64,000 nt of DNA from Paraburkholderia haematera (GTDB lineage Bacteria; Pseudomonadota; Gammaproteobacteria; Burkholderiales; Burkholderiaceae): NCBI RefSeq assembly GCF_905220975.1, contig NZ_CAJNBK010000008.1, positions 124,001 to 188,000 of the forward strand, in the 5' to 3' direction. Positions within the stretch are counted from its first letter, which is position 1. Every line of letters begins with the position of its first letter. The notes under the pieces were generated by a model. It had not been told where the DNA came from, did not search any database, and saw nothing but the letters and a program-made list of their open reading frames with translations. Both the position numbers and the translations under genes were made by a program. Shown here piece after piece: positions 34,940-43,525 of the stretch.

Positions 34940-36031
34940 ATGTCGTTCCTCACACTCACGGACGTCGCGAAATCGTTCGGCGATCTGCAGGCAGTCGCCG
35001 ACGTGAACCTGTCGGTTGAAAAAGGCGAGTTCGTTTCGCTGCTCGGGCCGTCCGGCTGCGGCAAGACGACCACGTTGCAGATGATCGCGGGCTTTGTCGA
35101 AACGACACGCGGGCGTATTACGCTCGACGGCCGCGACATCACGCACATGAAGCCGAACAGGCGCGGCCTCGGCATTGTGTTCCAGAGCTACGCGCTGTTT
35201 CCGCATATGAGCGTCGCGGACAACGTCGCTTTTGGGCTGGAGATGCGCAACGTCGACAAGGCCGAGCGCAAGGAGCGCGTGCGCGAAGCACTGGCGCTGG
35301 TGCGGCTCGATACGCTCGCGCACCGCTTTCCGCGCGAGTTGTCCGGCGGTCAGCGGCAGCGTGTGGCGCTCGCCCGCGCAATCGTGATCGCGCCGCCCGT
35401 GCTGCTGCTCGACGAACCGATGTCGAACCTCGACGCCAAGCTGCGCGAAGACATGCAGTTCGAGCTGCGCGCCATTCAGCGCAAGATCGGCACGACCACC
35501 ATCATGGTCACGCACGACCAGTCGGAAGCGCTATCGATCAGCGACCGGGTGGTGGTGATGGAAGCCGGCCGCATTACGCAGATCGACACGCCGTACGAAG
35601 CGTACGAACGGCCTGAAAACAGATTCGTCTCGCAGTTCATCGGCAAGGCGAACATGCTGGCAGGCAAGGTGGTGGCGCGCGATGGCGACGCGATCCGCAT
35701 CGACCTCGGACACGATCTCGCCGAGACCGGCCACACCGCGCAACTGCCCATGCGCGAACGTGTGATCGGCGTCGGCGACGCGGTCACGTTGTGCATTCGT
35801 CCGGAAAAGCTGCGCCTGTGCGCGCCACATGCGGGACGTCTGGCGGCCACCGTGACGAGCCGCTTCTTCCTCGGCAGCCAATGGCTTTATCGCGTGGACA
35901 GCCGGCTTGGCGAAGTGCTGGTGTGCTGCCAGAACGAAGGCACCGAGCCGCTGCCGGAAGGCGCGGCGGTCGGTGTCGACTGGAACAGCGAGGCGATCCG
36001 CTTCATTCAACGGGATGCGCATCATGGCTAG
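34940..36031 (+). CDS. ABC transporter ATPase, PotA-like
   Basis: A 363-residue ATPase of the spermidine/putrescine/iron type. Walker A is GPSGCGKT (36-43), the Q-loop is FQSYALFPHM, the signature is LSGGQRQR from 134, Walker B is LLLDEP (155-160), and the H-loop is VTHDQSEAL. The C-terminal third is a TOBE regulatory domain. It is the first gene of an eight-base-overlap operon with two permeases, three dehydrogenase subunits and a binding protein. The substrate is probably the compound oxidised by the dehydrogenase rather than a polyamine (inference). Confidence 0.93.
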   Translation: MSFLTLTDVAKSFGDLQAVADVNLSVEKGEFVSLLGPSGCGKTTTLQMIAGFVETTRGRITLDGRDITHMKPNRRGLGIVFQSYALFPHMSVADNVAFGLEMRNVDKAERKERVREALALVRLDTLAHRFPRELSGGQRQRVALARAIVIAPPVLLLDEPMSNLDAKLREDMQFELRAIQRKIGTTTIMVTHDQSEALSISDRVVVMEAGRITQIDTPYEAYERPENRFVSQFIGKANMLAGKVVARDGDAIRIDLGHDLAETGHTAQLPMRERVIGVGDAVTLCIRPEKLRLCAPHAGRLAATVTSRFFLGSQWLYRVDSRLGEVLVCCQNEGTEPLPEGAAVGVDWNSEAIRFIQRDAHHG

Positions 36032-36938
36032 TACGCTGCCTGCTTCGAACGACAACCGCTTGAAGAGCGGCACTACGCGCCGCGCGCCGTGGCAGGCGTT
36101 CGTGCCGTTGTGGCTGATGTGCGCGCCGGCTTTCCTGCTGTTCGCGGCGCTCGTGCTGGTGCCGCTCGTCATGACGCTGGTGCTGACCTTCTATCGCTTC
36201 GATCCGTCGAGTGGCCCGCTCGCCGCATTCCAGTTCGGCAACTATGCGGAAGTGCTGAACTCGTCGTATTTCCACACGATCTTCCTGCGCACCTTCGGCA
36301 TCGCCTTTCTGACCACCCTGCTGTGCATCGTGATCGGCACGCCCGAAGCTTACGTGTTGTCGCGCATGCGCGATCCGTATCGCTCGATGTTCCTGCTGAT
36401 CATTCTCGCGCCGCTGCTGGTCTCGGTCGTGGTGCGCGCGTTCGGCTGGAGCATGCTGCTCAACAGCAACGGCCTCGTGAATCAGGCGTTCGGTCTTGTC
36501 GGGCTGGGACCGTACAAGCTCGAATACACGACCTTCGCCATCGTCATAGCACTCGTGCACGTGATGCTGCCGTTCATGGTGATTCCGGTGTGGACCGCAT
36601 TGCAGAAGCTCGACCCGCAAACGGAAAATGCCGCGCTGTCGCTGATGGCATCGCCCGCCACGACCTTGCGGCGCATCGTGTTGCCGCAACTCACGCCGGG
36701 CATTCTGTCGGGCAGCCTGATGGTGTTCGGCCTGTCGGCGAGCGCGTTCGCGATTCCCGGCCTGCTCGGCGGACGACGCCTGAAAGTCGCCGCGACCGCC
36801 GTCTATGACGAATTCCTCGGTTCACTGAACTGGCCGCTCGGCGCGACCATCGCGCTCCTGCTGCTGGTCGCGAATCTGATCGTGATGCTCACTTACTACC
36901 GGGTTCTGGAGCGCAAGTACGCCAGAAGCCTCGGCTGA
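36024..36938 (+). CDS. ABC transporter permease, PotB-like
   Basis: A 304-residue inner-membrane permease with six membrane spans after a 20-residue cytoplasmic start. The EAA loop is AALSLMASPATTLRRIVLPQ. The ATG at 36024 overlaps the end of the ATPase gene by eight bases; the in-frame ATG at 36015 is an alternative. The span KYTFA-equivalent region is LEYTTFAIVIALVHVMLPFM, typical of PotB/YdcU-type permeases. Confidence 0.92.
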   Translation: MASTLPASNDNRLKSGTTRRAPWQAFVPLWLMCAPAFLLFAALVLVPLVMTLVLTFYRFDPSSGPLAAFQFGNYAEVLNSSYFHTIFLRTFGIAFLTTLLCIVIGTPEAYVLSRMRDPYRSMFLLIILAPLLVSVVVRAFGWSMLLNSNGLVNQAFGLVGLGPYKLEYTTFAIVIALVHVMLPFMVIPVWTALQKLDPQTENAALSLMASPATTLRRIVLPQLTPGILSGSLMVFGLSASAFAIPGLLGGRRLKVAATAVYDEFLGSLNWPLGATIALLLLVANLIVMLTYYRVLERKYARSLG

Positions 36939-36954
36939 ACCTCTCGAGATCATC

Positions 36955-37749
36955 ATGAGAAAAAACGGCCCCATTGCGCTGATTTTCCACACGCTTGTGA
37001 TTGCGTTCGTGCTCGCGCCGCTCGTGATCGTCGTGCTGGTCGCCTTCACGCCCGACGAAACGCTCACGCTGCCCACGCACGGCGTATCGCTGCGCTGGTT
37101 CCGCGCGATCCTCAACTATCCGGACTTCATCTCGGCGTTCTTCAACAGCCTGAAACTGGCGTTTGCCTCGGCAACGTTGTCATTGATCGTCGCGTTACCT
37201 GCTGCACTGGCAATCGGCCGTGCCCGCTTTCCGGGCCGTGGGTTCCTCAACGGCTTACTGCTGTCGCCGCTGGTGATTCCCGGCCTCGTGCTCGGCATCG
37301 CTCTGCTGCGCTTCTTCGCGCTGATCGGCGCGACCGGTTCGTTCGCGTGGCTCGTGCTCGCGCACATGATCATCATCACGCCGTTCGTAATGCGCCTTGT
37401 GCTGGCCTCGGTGAGCGGTCTCGACCGCAGCGTCGAACATGCCGCGCACTCGCTCGGCGCCGACGCGTGGACCACGTTTCGCCGCGTCACCTTCCCGATG
37501 ATTCTGCCGGGCATTACCGGCGGCTGGCTGCTCGCGTTCATCAACAGCTTCGACGAACTGACCATGTCGATCTTCGTCACCTCGCCGCAAACCGTCACGC
37601 TGCCGGTTCGCATGTACATGTACGCGACCGAATCGATCGATCCGATGATGGCCTCCGTCTCGGCGCTGGTGATCTTCATCACCGCGGGCGCGATGCTGCT
37701 GCTCGATCGCGTGTATGGGCTCAACCGGATTCTGATCGGCCAGCACTGA
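36955..37749 (+). CDS. ABC transporter permease, PotC-like
   Basis: A 264-residue second permease. First span: IALIFHTLVIAFVLAPLVIV. EAA loop: HAAHSLGADAWTTFRRVTFP. The motif NSFDELTMSIFVTSPQTVTL is typical of PotC/YdcV-type permeases. It begins 16 bases after the PotB-like gene, and its TGA shares a base with the ATG of the iron-sulfur subunit gene. Confidence 0.93.
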   Translation: MRKNGPIALIFHTLVIAFVLAPLVIVVLVAFTPDETLTLPTHGVSLRWFRAILNYPDFISAFFNSLKLAFASATLSLIVALPAALAIGRARFPGRGFLNGLLLSPLVIPGLVLGIALLRFFALIGATGSFAWLVLAHMIIITPFVMRLVLASVSGLDRSVEHAAHSLGADAWTTFRRVTFPMILPGITGGWLLAFINSFDELTMSIFVTSPQTVTLPVRMYMYATESIDPMMASVSALVIFITAGAMLLLDRVYGLNRILIGQH

Positions 37750-38168
37750 TGCCTTCCACCGCCCTCTATCATATGCCGTCGAATCTGCCGTCTTCCGAAC
37801 CCGCCGCGCCGAAGCGCGATGCGCAATTCGTCCGCATCGCGGAGACGCAGCGTGAACCGCTCAGCTTTTTTATCGACGGCCACGAAGTCACCGCGTTGCA
37901 AGGCGACACACTGCTCACTGCCGTACTGATGCAACAACGCCGCTTGCGCGACAGTGAATTCAGCGGCGCGCCGCGCGCTGGTTTTTGTCTGATCGGCGCT
38001 TGCCAGGACTGCTGGATGCGTACCGAAGAGGGAATACGTCTGCGCGCGTGCTCGACACTGGTGACACAGGGCATGCGCGTGCTCACGCGGTTCGCCGAAA
38101 CGGCTTCTGTTGTTGCTTCTGCCTCTGCCTCTGCTGCGGCCGCGGCTGCAAACGGAGCCACGCCATGA
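37749..38168 (+). CDS. [2Fe-2S] small subunit of flavin dehydrogenase, HcnA-like
   Basis: A 139-residue plant-type ferredoxin-like subunit. The region REPLSFFIDGHEVTALQGDT begins the Fer2-type fold, and the cluster ligands are C-x4-C-x2-C (GFCLIGACQDCWM) with a fourth Cys in RLRACSTLV. It should carry electrons from the flavin subunits. Homologous small subunits occur in HcnA and in the gamma subunit of D-hydroxyproline dehydrogenase. The last 25 residues are an Ala/Ser run (SASASAAAAAANGA). ATG at 37749 overlaps the permease stop; an in-frame ATG at 37773 is an alternative. Confidence 0.88.
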   Translation: MPSTALYHMPSNLPSSEPAAPKRDAQFVRIAETQREPLSFFIDGHEVTALQGDTLLTAVLMQQRRLRDSEFSGAPRAGFCLIGACQDCWMRTEEGIRLRACSTLVTQGMRVLTRFAETASVVASASASAAAAAANGATP

Positions 38169-39598
38169 GTAACGAACACCGCGTGGTTATCGTCGGCGCG
38201 GGACCGGCGGGCGTGCGCGCCGCCGAAACACTGATTGCGGCCGGTATCAAACCCATTGTGCTGGACGAGAATGCCCGTTGGGGCGGTCAGATTTATCGTC
38301 AACCGCCCGCGAACGGCGCGTTCCAGCGCTCGAAGAAAACACTCTACGGTTTCGAAGCGCGCAAAGCCGACGCGTTGCATACGACGATGGCCGCGCTTCT
38401 CCCGCACCTCGACTATCGCCCCGACACGCTGGCCTGGGCTTGTGAACCGGGCCGGCTCGATACGTTGCACGCGGGACGGGAAATCAGCGTGCCGTTTTCG
38501 CATCTGATCATTGCGAGCGGCGCCACTGACCGCGTGCTGCCGGTGCCGGGTTGGACGCTACCCGGCGTCTACACGCTGGGCGCGGCGCAGGTCGCATTGA
38601 AGGCGCAGGGTTGTGCGATCGGTCAGCGCGTCGTGCTCGCGGGCACGGGGCCGCTGCTCTATCTCGTGGCCTATCAGTACGTGAAAGCCGGTGCACAGGT
38701 GGTAGCCGTGCTCGACACGAGTTCGCTATCGCAGCAGGTTGCCGCGGTGCCGAAACTCGCGCGGCAACCTTCTACGTTCGCCAAAGGGCTCTACTACGTC
38801 GGCTGGCTAAAGATGCACGGCGTGCGAATCGAACGCGACGTGAACCTGATCGGCATTCGCGGCGAGCACGGCGTGAGTGCGATTGAATGGCGTTCTTCGG
38901 CGGACAATTCGAAGACCGAAACCCTCGCGTGCGACGCCGTCGGCATCAGCTTTGGCCTGAAGCCAGAAACCCAGCTCGCCGATCTCGCCGGGTGCCGCTT
39001 CCGTTTCGACACGCACAACCGTTGCTGGCTGCCCGAACTCGACCCCGCCGGCCGTAGCTCCGTGCACGGCATCTATCTGGCGGGCGACGGCGCGGGCATC
39101 GCCGGCGCCGATGCGGCCGAACTCGCGGGCCGTCGCACGGCGCTAGCGCTACTCGACGACCTCGGCATCGCCCATCCGCGTGGCCTCGGCATGCACGACG
39201 CGGCTTCCCTCGACCGCAGCCTGCGACGTATCGCTGTATTTCGCCAGGGGATCGAAGCGGCATTTGCACCACCCGCAAAATGCGCGGCGCAATGGCCCGA
39301 CGACATGACCGTATGCCGCTGCGAAGAAATCGACGCCGGCACCTTGCGACGCTGCATCCACGGCGGCGAAGCGAACGAGATCAACCGCCTGAAAGCGCTC
39401 ACGCGCGTCGGCATGGGCCGTTGCCAGGGGCGCATGTGTGGCGAAGCGGCATTGACGCTGCTTGCGCAAGAAACCGGCAAACCGCTTGAAGCCGTAGGCC
39501 GTTTGCGCAGCCAGCCGCCCGTCAAACCGATTCCGCTATCGCCCGCCATGTATGCCGATGGCGTCGCCGAGATTCCCGAGGAGGCCCGCGATGAGTGA
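38165..39598 (+). CDS. FAD/NAD-binding oxidoreductase subunit, HcnB/OoxA-like
   Basis: A 477-residue flavoprotein. A dinucleotide-binding motif opens the chain (VVIVGAGPAGVRAAETLIAA), followed by a second one near residue 155 (QRVVLAGTGPLLYLVAYQY). ARWGGQIYRQPP is a signature of HcnB, NoxA and OoxA. The C-terminal segment has a BFD-type [2Fe-2S] motif: CRCEEID, then GMGRCQGRMCGEAA. It overlaps the small-subunit gene (ATGA) and the next subunit (eight bases), so the three are strictly coupled. Confidence 0.9.
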   Translation: MSNEHRVVIVGAGPAGVRAAETLIAAGIKPIVLDENARWGGQIYRQPPANGAFQRSKKTLYGFEARKADALHTTMAALLPHLDYRPDTLAWACEPGRLDTLHAGREISVPFSHLIIASGATDRVLPVPGWTLPGVYTLGAAQVALKAQGCAIGQRVVLAGTGPLLYLVAYQYVKAGAQVVAVLDTSSLSQQVAAVPKLARQPSTFAKGLYYVGWLKMHGVRIERDVNLIGIRGEHGVSAIEWRSSADNSKTETLACDAVGISFGLKPETQLADLAGCRFRFDTHNRCWLPELDPAGRSSVHGIYLAGDGAGIAGADAAELAGRRTALALLDDLGIAHPRGLGMHDAASLDRSLRRIAVFRQGIEAAFAPPAKCAAQWPDDMTVCRCEEIDAGTLRRCIHGGEANEINRLKALTRVGMGRCQGRMCGEAALTLLAQETGKPLEAVGRLRSQPPVKPIPLSPAMYADGVAEIPEEARDE

Positions 39599-40718
39599 CA
39601 CGCTGCACTATGACGTCGCGATTGCGGGCGGCGGGTTGGTCGGCGCGTCGGCGGCCTTGGCGCTGGCGCGGCGCGGCTTACGGGTGGGCCTGTTCGAGCG
39701 GCGCTATTGCGGCGCGCAGGCAAGCGGCGTGAACTACGGTGGCGTGCGCGTCCAGGGACGCCCGGTCGAGCAGATGCCGCTCGCCATGCGTGCACGGCGC
39801 ATCTGGGATCGCTTGCCGGAACTGATCGGCATCGACGGCGAATTCACCGTGTCGGGACATTTGCGGCTTGCGCGCAGCGAAGCCGATATTGCCGCGCTCG
39901 AAGCATGGGCGGACATGGCGCGCGGCCACGGCCTGCAAGCGCAGTTGATCAGCGGCGCCACGTTCCGGCAACGCTATCCGTGGCTGGGCGCTGCGGCGAT
40001 CGGCGGCTCGTTGTGCGCGACCGACGGCCACGCGAATCCGCGCCTGGTGTCGCCCGCGTTCGCACGCGCCGCGCGAGCCGCAGGCGCGGACGTGCGCGAA
40101 CAAACCGCACTAACCGCAATCCATCACGACGGCACACGTTTCCAGCTGCGAGCGGGCGACACGCGCATCAGCGCCGATTGGCTGATCAATTCCGCCGGCG
40201 CATGGGCGAATACGGTTGCCGGTTACTTCGGCGAAACCGCGCCAATGAAACCGATCTACCCGAACATGTGGGTCACCGAACCGCTGCCGCATTTCATCAC
40301 GCACAACCTCGGCGTGGTCGGCGGCGGCATCTACGCACGGCAGGTGGCGCGCGGCAATTGCGTGATCGGCGGCGGGCGCGGACACGGCGACGGCGAATAC
40401 GGTCAACCGTCGACAGAAACCACCCGCGCCGTGATGCGCGATGCGTGCGCCCTGCTACCCCCGCTGCGCGAGGCGCTGCTGATCCGCACATGGAGCGGCG
40501 TGGAAGGTGAAACGCCCGACAGCAATCCGATCATCGGTGCGAGCCGCACGGTGCCGCGTCTGCTGCACGCGTTCGGCTTTTCGGGCGGCGGGTTTTTGCT
40601 GGCGCCGGGCGTCGGCGAAATACTCGCGGATCTTGTGCTGGAAGGCGCGACGGCCACACCGCTCGACGCGTTTTCGATCAATCGCTTCGCTGCTGTTGCT
40701 GCGCCATCTGTCGCCTAG
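39591..40718 (+). CDS. FAD-dependent oxidoreductase (DAO family), HcnC/OoxB-like
   Basis: A 375-residue D-amino-acid-oxidase-like flavoprotein, the likely catalytic subunit. N-terminal FAD motif: DVAIAGGGLVGASAALALAR. Then ASGVNYGGVRVQGRP, WLINSAGAWANTVAGYFGE, and FSGGGFLLAPGVGEILADL near the end. Related enzymes oxidise glycine (HcnC), octopine or nopaline (OoxB/NoxB) or D-hydroxyproline. Which one applies cannot be told. The stop codon falls within the first unit of an 11-bp tandem repeat. Confidence 0.9.
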   Translation: MSDTLHYDVAIAGGGLVGASAALALARRGLRVGLFERRYCGAQASGVNYGGVRVQGRPVEQMPLAMRARRIWDRLPELIGIDGEFTVSGHLRLARSEADIAALEAWADMARGHGLQAQLISGATFRQRYPWLGAAAIGGSLCATDGHANPRLVSPAFARAARAAGADVREQTALTAIHHDGTRFQLRAGDTRISADWLINSAGAWANTVAGYFGETAPMKPIYPNMWVTEPLPHFITHNLGVVGGGIYARQVARGNCVIGGGRGHGDGEYGQPSTETTRAVMRDACALLPPLREALLIRTWSGVEGETPDSNPIIGASRTVPRLLHAFGFSGGGFLLAPGVGEILADLVLEGATATPLDAFSINRFAAVAAPSVA

Positions 40719-40765
40719 TTATCGCCTGGTTATCGCCTGGTTATCGCCTGGTTATCGCCTGGTTG
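40711..40765. repeat. 11-bp tandem repeat, five units
   Basis: Five consecutive units of TCGCCTGGTTA. The first has an A that makes the TAG stop of the upstream gene, and the last ends TTG. Degenerate copies continue to about 40820. It lies between the last dehydrogenase subunit and the binding-protein gene. Confidence 0.9.
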
Positions 40766-40844
40766 TTGCGTGCTTATTGCAATTCGCTTTGTTATCGCTC
40801 AGTCATCGCCTCGTTATCGTTTAGTGAAACTCAGGAGTCTCCCA

Positions 40845-41891
40845 ATGAAACTGTTCAAGACGATCGCGGCGCTGGCCGCATTGTGCGCATTCGGTGCGGC
40901 CGCGCCGGCATGGTCGGAAACGAAGACCATCTATATCGGCATGAACGGCGGTCCGATGGAAAAGGCCTATACGAGCCAGGTTCTGCCCGACTTCGAGAAA
41001 GCCAATAACGTCAAGGTGGTCGTGGTGCCCGGTACCTCGTCGGACATTCTCGCGAAGCTCCTCGCCAACAAGGCCAATCCGCAAATCCACGTGGTGTTTC
41101 TCGACGACGGCGTGATGGCGCGCGCGGTCAGCATGGGCGTGTGCAAGAAGCTCGACGATTCGCCGGTGCTCAAGGAGCTCTACCCGTTCGCGCGCATGAA
41201 GGACGACATGGGTGCGGGTGTGCAGCTCGGCATGACCGGCATCGCGTATAACAAGAAGCTGTTCGCTGAAAAAGGCTGGGCGCCGCCCACTTCATGGATG
41301 GACTTTGCCGATCCGAAGTACAAGGGCAAAGTGGTGTTCCAGTCCGCTTCGAGCAGCACCTTCGGGCTGCACGGCTTCCTGGCGATCAACCGTTTGATGG
41401 GCGGCAGCGAGCAGAACGTCGAACCGGGTTTCACGAAATGGGCCAGCACGGTCGGCCCGAACGTCGTGGAATACGTGCCGAATTCGGCGAAAATTTCCGA
41501 AATGGTCCAGACCGGCGAAGCGGGCCTGTTTCCGTTGACGCCAACCGCCGTGGGCGATCTGCAGGATAAGGGCATTCCGGTCGGCTATGTGAATCCGAAG
41601 GAAGGACCCGTGTTGCTGCTGGTCGATCTGTGCGTGGTCAACAACAACCCGGATCCGCAAGTCGCGCAGAAACTCGCGCAGTTCCTGCTGTCGGCGCCGG
41701 CTCAGACGAAAGCCGCCGAAGCCGGCAAGCAGATTCCAACCAACCGTCTCGCGAAGATGACGCCGCCAATGCAGCAAAGCCTGGGCAATGTCGACGATCT
41801 GGTGAAGAAGGTGACCGTGGTGGATTGGGACACGATCAATGCGCATCGCGCGCAGTGGGATACGCGCTGGAACAGGCAGATCGAGCGTTAA
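40845..41891 (+). CDS. ABC transporter periplasmic binding protein of the dehydrogenase operon
   Basis: A 348-residue solute-binding protein with a Sec signal (MKLFKTIAALAALCAFGAAA, cleaved after AWS). It starts KTIYIGMNGGPMEKAYTSQV, has GVQLGMTGIAYNKKLFAEKG and KYKGKVVFQSASSSTFGLHG, and looks like PotD/FbpA/aminoethylphosphonate-type binding proteins. AGGAG is well spaced before the ATG; an earlier start at 40770 lies in the repeat region. It is last in the operon, unusual because binding proteins usually come first. A terminator follows. Confidence 0.9.
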   Translation: MKLFKTIAALAALCAFGAAAPAWSETKTIYIGMNGGPMEKAYTSQVLPDFEKANNVKVVVVPGTSSDILAKLLANKANPQIHVVFLDDGVMARAVSMGVCKKLDDSPVLKELYPFARMKDDMGAGVQLGMTGIAYNKKLFAEKGWAPPTSWMDFADPKYKGKVVFQSASSSTFGLHGFLAINRLMGGSEQNVEPGFTKWASTVGPNVVEYVPNSAKISEMVQTGEAGLFPLTPTAVGDLQDKGIPVGYVNPKEGPVLLLVDLCVVNNNPDPQVAQKLAQFLLSAPAQTKAAEAGKQIPTNRLAKMTPPMQQSLGNVDDLVKKVTVVDWDTINAHRAQWDTRWNRQIER

Positions 41892-41958
41892 GCCCGCTTG
41901 CGTAGGGCGGCGTGCCGGCAATCGGCACGGCCACGCTGCGATTCTCCACATCGACGGG

Positions 41959-41993
41959 ACGCGCGCCTTGTTTGCCTCAAGGCGCGCGTTTTC
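41959..41993 (+). terminator. Intrinsic terminator of the ABC/dehydrogenase operon
   Basis: Perfect 12-base stem ACGCGCGCCTTG (41959-41970) / CAAGGCGCGCGT (41978-41989) with a seven-base loop and TTTT. It lies 67 bases after the binding-protein stop. Confidence 0.85.
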
Positions 41994-42008
41994 GTGTCTG
42001 GCGTTGCG

Positions 42009-42308
42009 TCAGAAGATTACCGAAACAGCCACGCCCAGCCAGATTGACAGAACGCCGGCAAGAAACATATGCCGCGCTATACGAACGCGGGAATCGCTAG
42101 TTTCCGGCTCGACAGGGCTGGTCGCCATCCACGGTACGAGGCCGAGGCAGCCGAAGCCGGTCATCGCAAACACGAAGACAAAGACGTCGGAGACTCGCCA
42201 TTTCGTCTGATCGTACAGGCCCCAGTAGCCGAGAAAAACGATGCCGATCGAGAAGATCGTCGCCGAAGCGGCACTAAGCGCGGGTACGGATCCGGTTGGA
42301 CTCGGCAT
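42009..42308 (-). CDS. Small three-span membrane protein, unknown function
   Basis: A 99-residue hypothetical protein. Three hydrophobic segments are seen: ATIFSIGIVFLGYWGLY (about 15-32), VFVFVFAMTGFGCLGLVPWM (about 43-62) and HMFLAGVLSIWLGVAVSVIF at the C terminus. CGGAGGTGAAGC before the ATG is an excellent ribosome site, which makes the gene credible despite its size. I recognise no family. It lies 59 bases after the ketopantoate reductase start, on the same strand, so both could be separate or joint units. Confidence 0.75.
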   Translation of the reverse strand: MPSPTGSVPALSAASATIFSIGIVFLGYWGLYDQTKWRVSDVFVFVFAMTGFGCLGLVPWMATSPVEPETSDSRVRIARHMFLAGVLSIWLGVAVSVIF

Positions 42309-42367
42309 GCTTCACCTCCGAAACGTTAGGCGGTTGTAGCCGCCCCCATCACCCGCGCTCAGGTCAG

Positions 42368-43303
42368 TCAGGACGTGCGGGTCTGCCTCGCTTCATACGT
42401 CTTCAGATGACTATAGGCGATGCGCAGCAGCGACAAGCCATGCTCGCCCTTCTGCGCGTCGCCGCCGCGCGCGATCAGATCGCCGAGAATGTGATCCGCC
42501 TCGGTATGCGAGTGGTTTTCGACGTCGCGCAACATCGAAGCCGTCAGCGGCGTCGGCGTAAAGAGCGTTTGGGTGGCCCGGGCGTCGAAGTCCGGACCCA
42601 TCGTAAAGCCGTTGTGTTCCGCGACGCCACGGCACTCGCCGAGCAGGTTTTCGATGATGCGCTTGCCATCCGGCGCAGCCAGAATATCGCCGACCGATCC
42701 GCGCATCAAGCACGTACTCGCCGCCAGTGTGGCCAGGAACACCCACTTTTCCCACATGCGCAGCAGGATGTTGTCGCTGACCACCGCATCGAAGTTCGCG
42801 CCGGCCATCGCGTCCACAATCGCCTCTACGCGCTCGGACGTGCCGCCTTCCAGTTCACCGAAAGTAATCGCATGCGTTTCGTTCAGATGCATGATGTGCT
42901 GCTCGGGGCTGAGCGTCGCCGCAATCACGCATTGACCGCCCAGTACGCGCGACGCACCGAACTTTTCCTTGAGCACGTCGATATGGCGCATGCCGTTGAG
43001 CATCGGCAGAATCAGCGTCGATTCGCCGACCAGCGGTGCGAACGAATCGATCGCGTCGTCGAGGCTGTAGGCTTTGCAGCTGAGCAGCACCAGATCGAAC
43101 GGCTCCGCGCCAACGCCGGCGAGAATCGTCTTGACGTCGTGCAACGCCAGATTGCCGCGCACGCTGTTGATAACCAGACCGTCAGACGCGAGTTTTTCCG
43201 CGCGGCCGGCGCGCACGAGGAAGGTCACGTCCTGGCCCGCCGCCGCGAGACGTCCGCCGAAATAGCCGCCCACGGCGCCCGCCCCTACTACTAGAATTCG
43301 CAT
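42368..43303 (-). CDS. panE: 2-dehydropantoate 2-reductase family protein
   Basis: A 311-residue NADPH-dependent reductase (PanE/ApbA family) that turns ketopantoate into pantoate in CoA synthesis. N-terminal Rossmann motif GAGAVGGYFGGRLA, catalytic lysine in LLSCKAYSLDDAI, and the Asn of NGMRHID match PanE. The C-terminal helical domain has TRMWEKWVFLATLAAS-type residues (RMWEKWVFLATLAAS). Many Burkholderia have several paralogues, so this one may act on another 2-keto acid. Confidence 0.9.
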   Translation of the reverse strand: MRILVVGAGAVGGYFGGRLAAAGQDVTFLVRAGRAEKLASDGLVINSVRGNLALHDVKTILAGVGAEPFDLVLLSCKAYSLDDAIDSFAPLVGESTLILPMLNGMRHIDVLKEKFGASRVLGGQCVIAATLSPEQHIMHLNETHAITFGELEGGTSERVEAIVDAMAGANFDAVVSDNILLRMWEKWVFLATLAASTCLMRGSVGDILAAPDGKRIIENLLGECRGVAEHNGFTMGPDFDARATQTLFTPTPLTASMLRDVENHSHTEADHILGDLIARGGDAQKGEHGLSLLRIAYSHLKTYEARQTRTS

Positions 43304-43470
43304 CTTTTGCCTCTTGATAGATTTGGGTCACGCGCGCCGGGCCGATCAGCAAAGGCTTCGAAGATCGCGTACGCAGCACGTCTGGAGAAATGTAGCAAAA
43401 ATTGACGATGGGCATCGGCCACCTATGACGGCCCAGTTTGCTGCAACGCGTTGCGGCCGCACGGTTACCG

Positions 43471-43506
43471 CGTTGTTTCGGTTGTTTCCGTTGCTTCGGT
43501 TGTTTC
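43471..43506. repeat. 9-bp imperfect tandem repeat, four units
   Basis: Units SGTTGYTTC: CGTTGTTTC, GGTTGTTTC, CGTTGCTTC, GGTTGTTTC, contiguous. It lies 20 bases after the nucleoside hydrolase stop, in the untranslated 3' region of the nucleoside operon. Confidence 0.8.
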
Positions 43507-43525
43507 TTATGTCAGATCAATCGCC

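Noticed and set aside
37749..40718. Naming the trimeric dehydrogenase hcnABC (cyanide synthase)
   Set aside because: Opine oxidases and D-hydroxyproline dehydrogenases share the same architecture, and the linked importer argues for catabolism.
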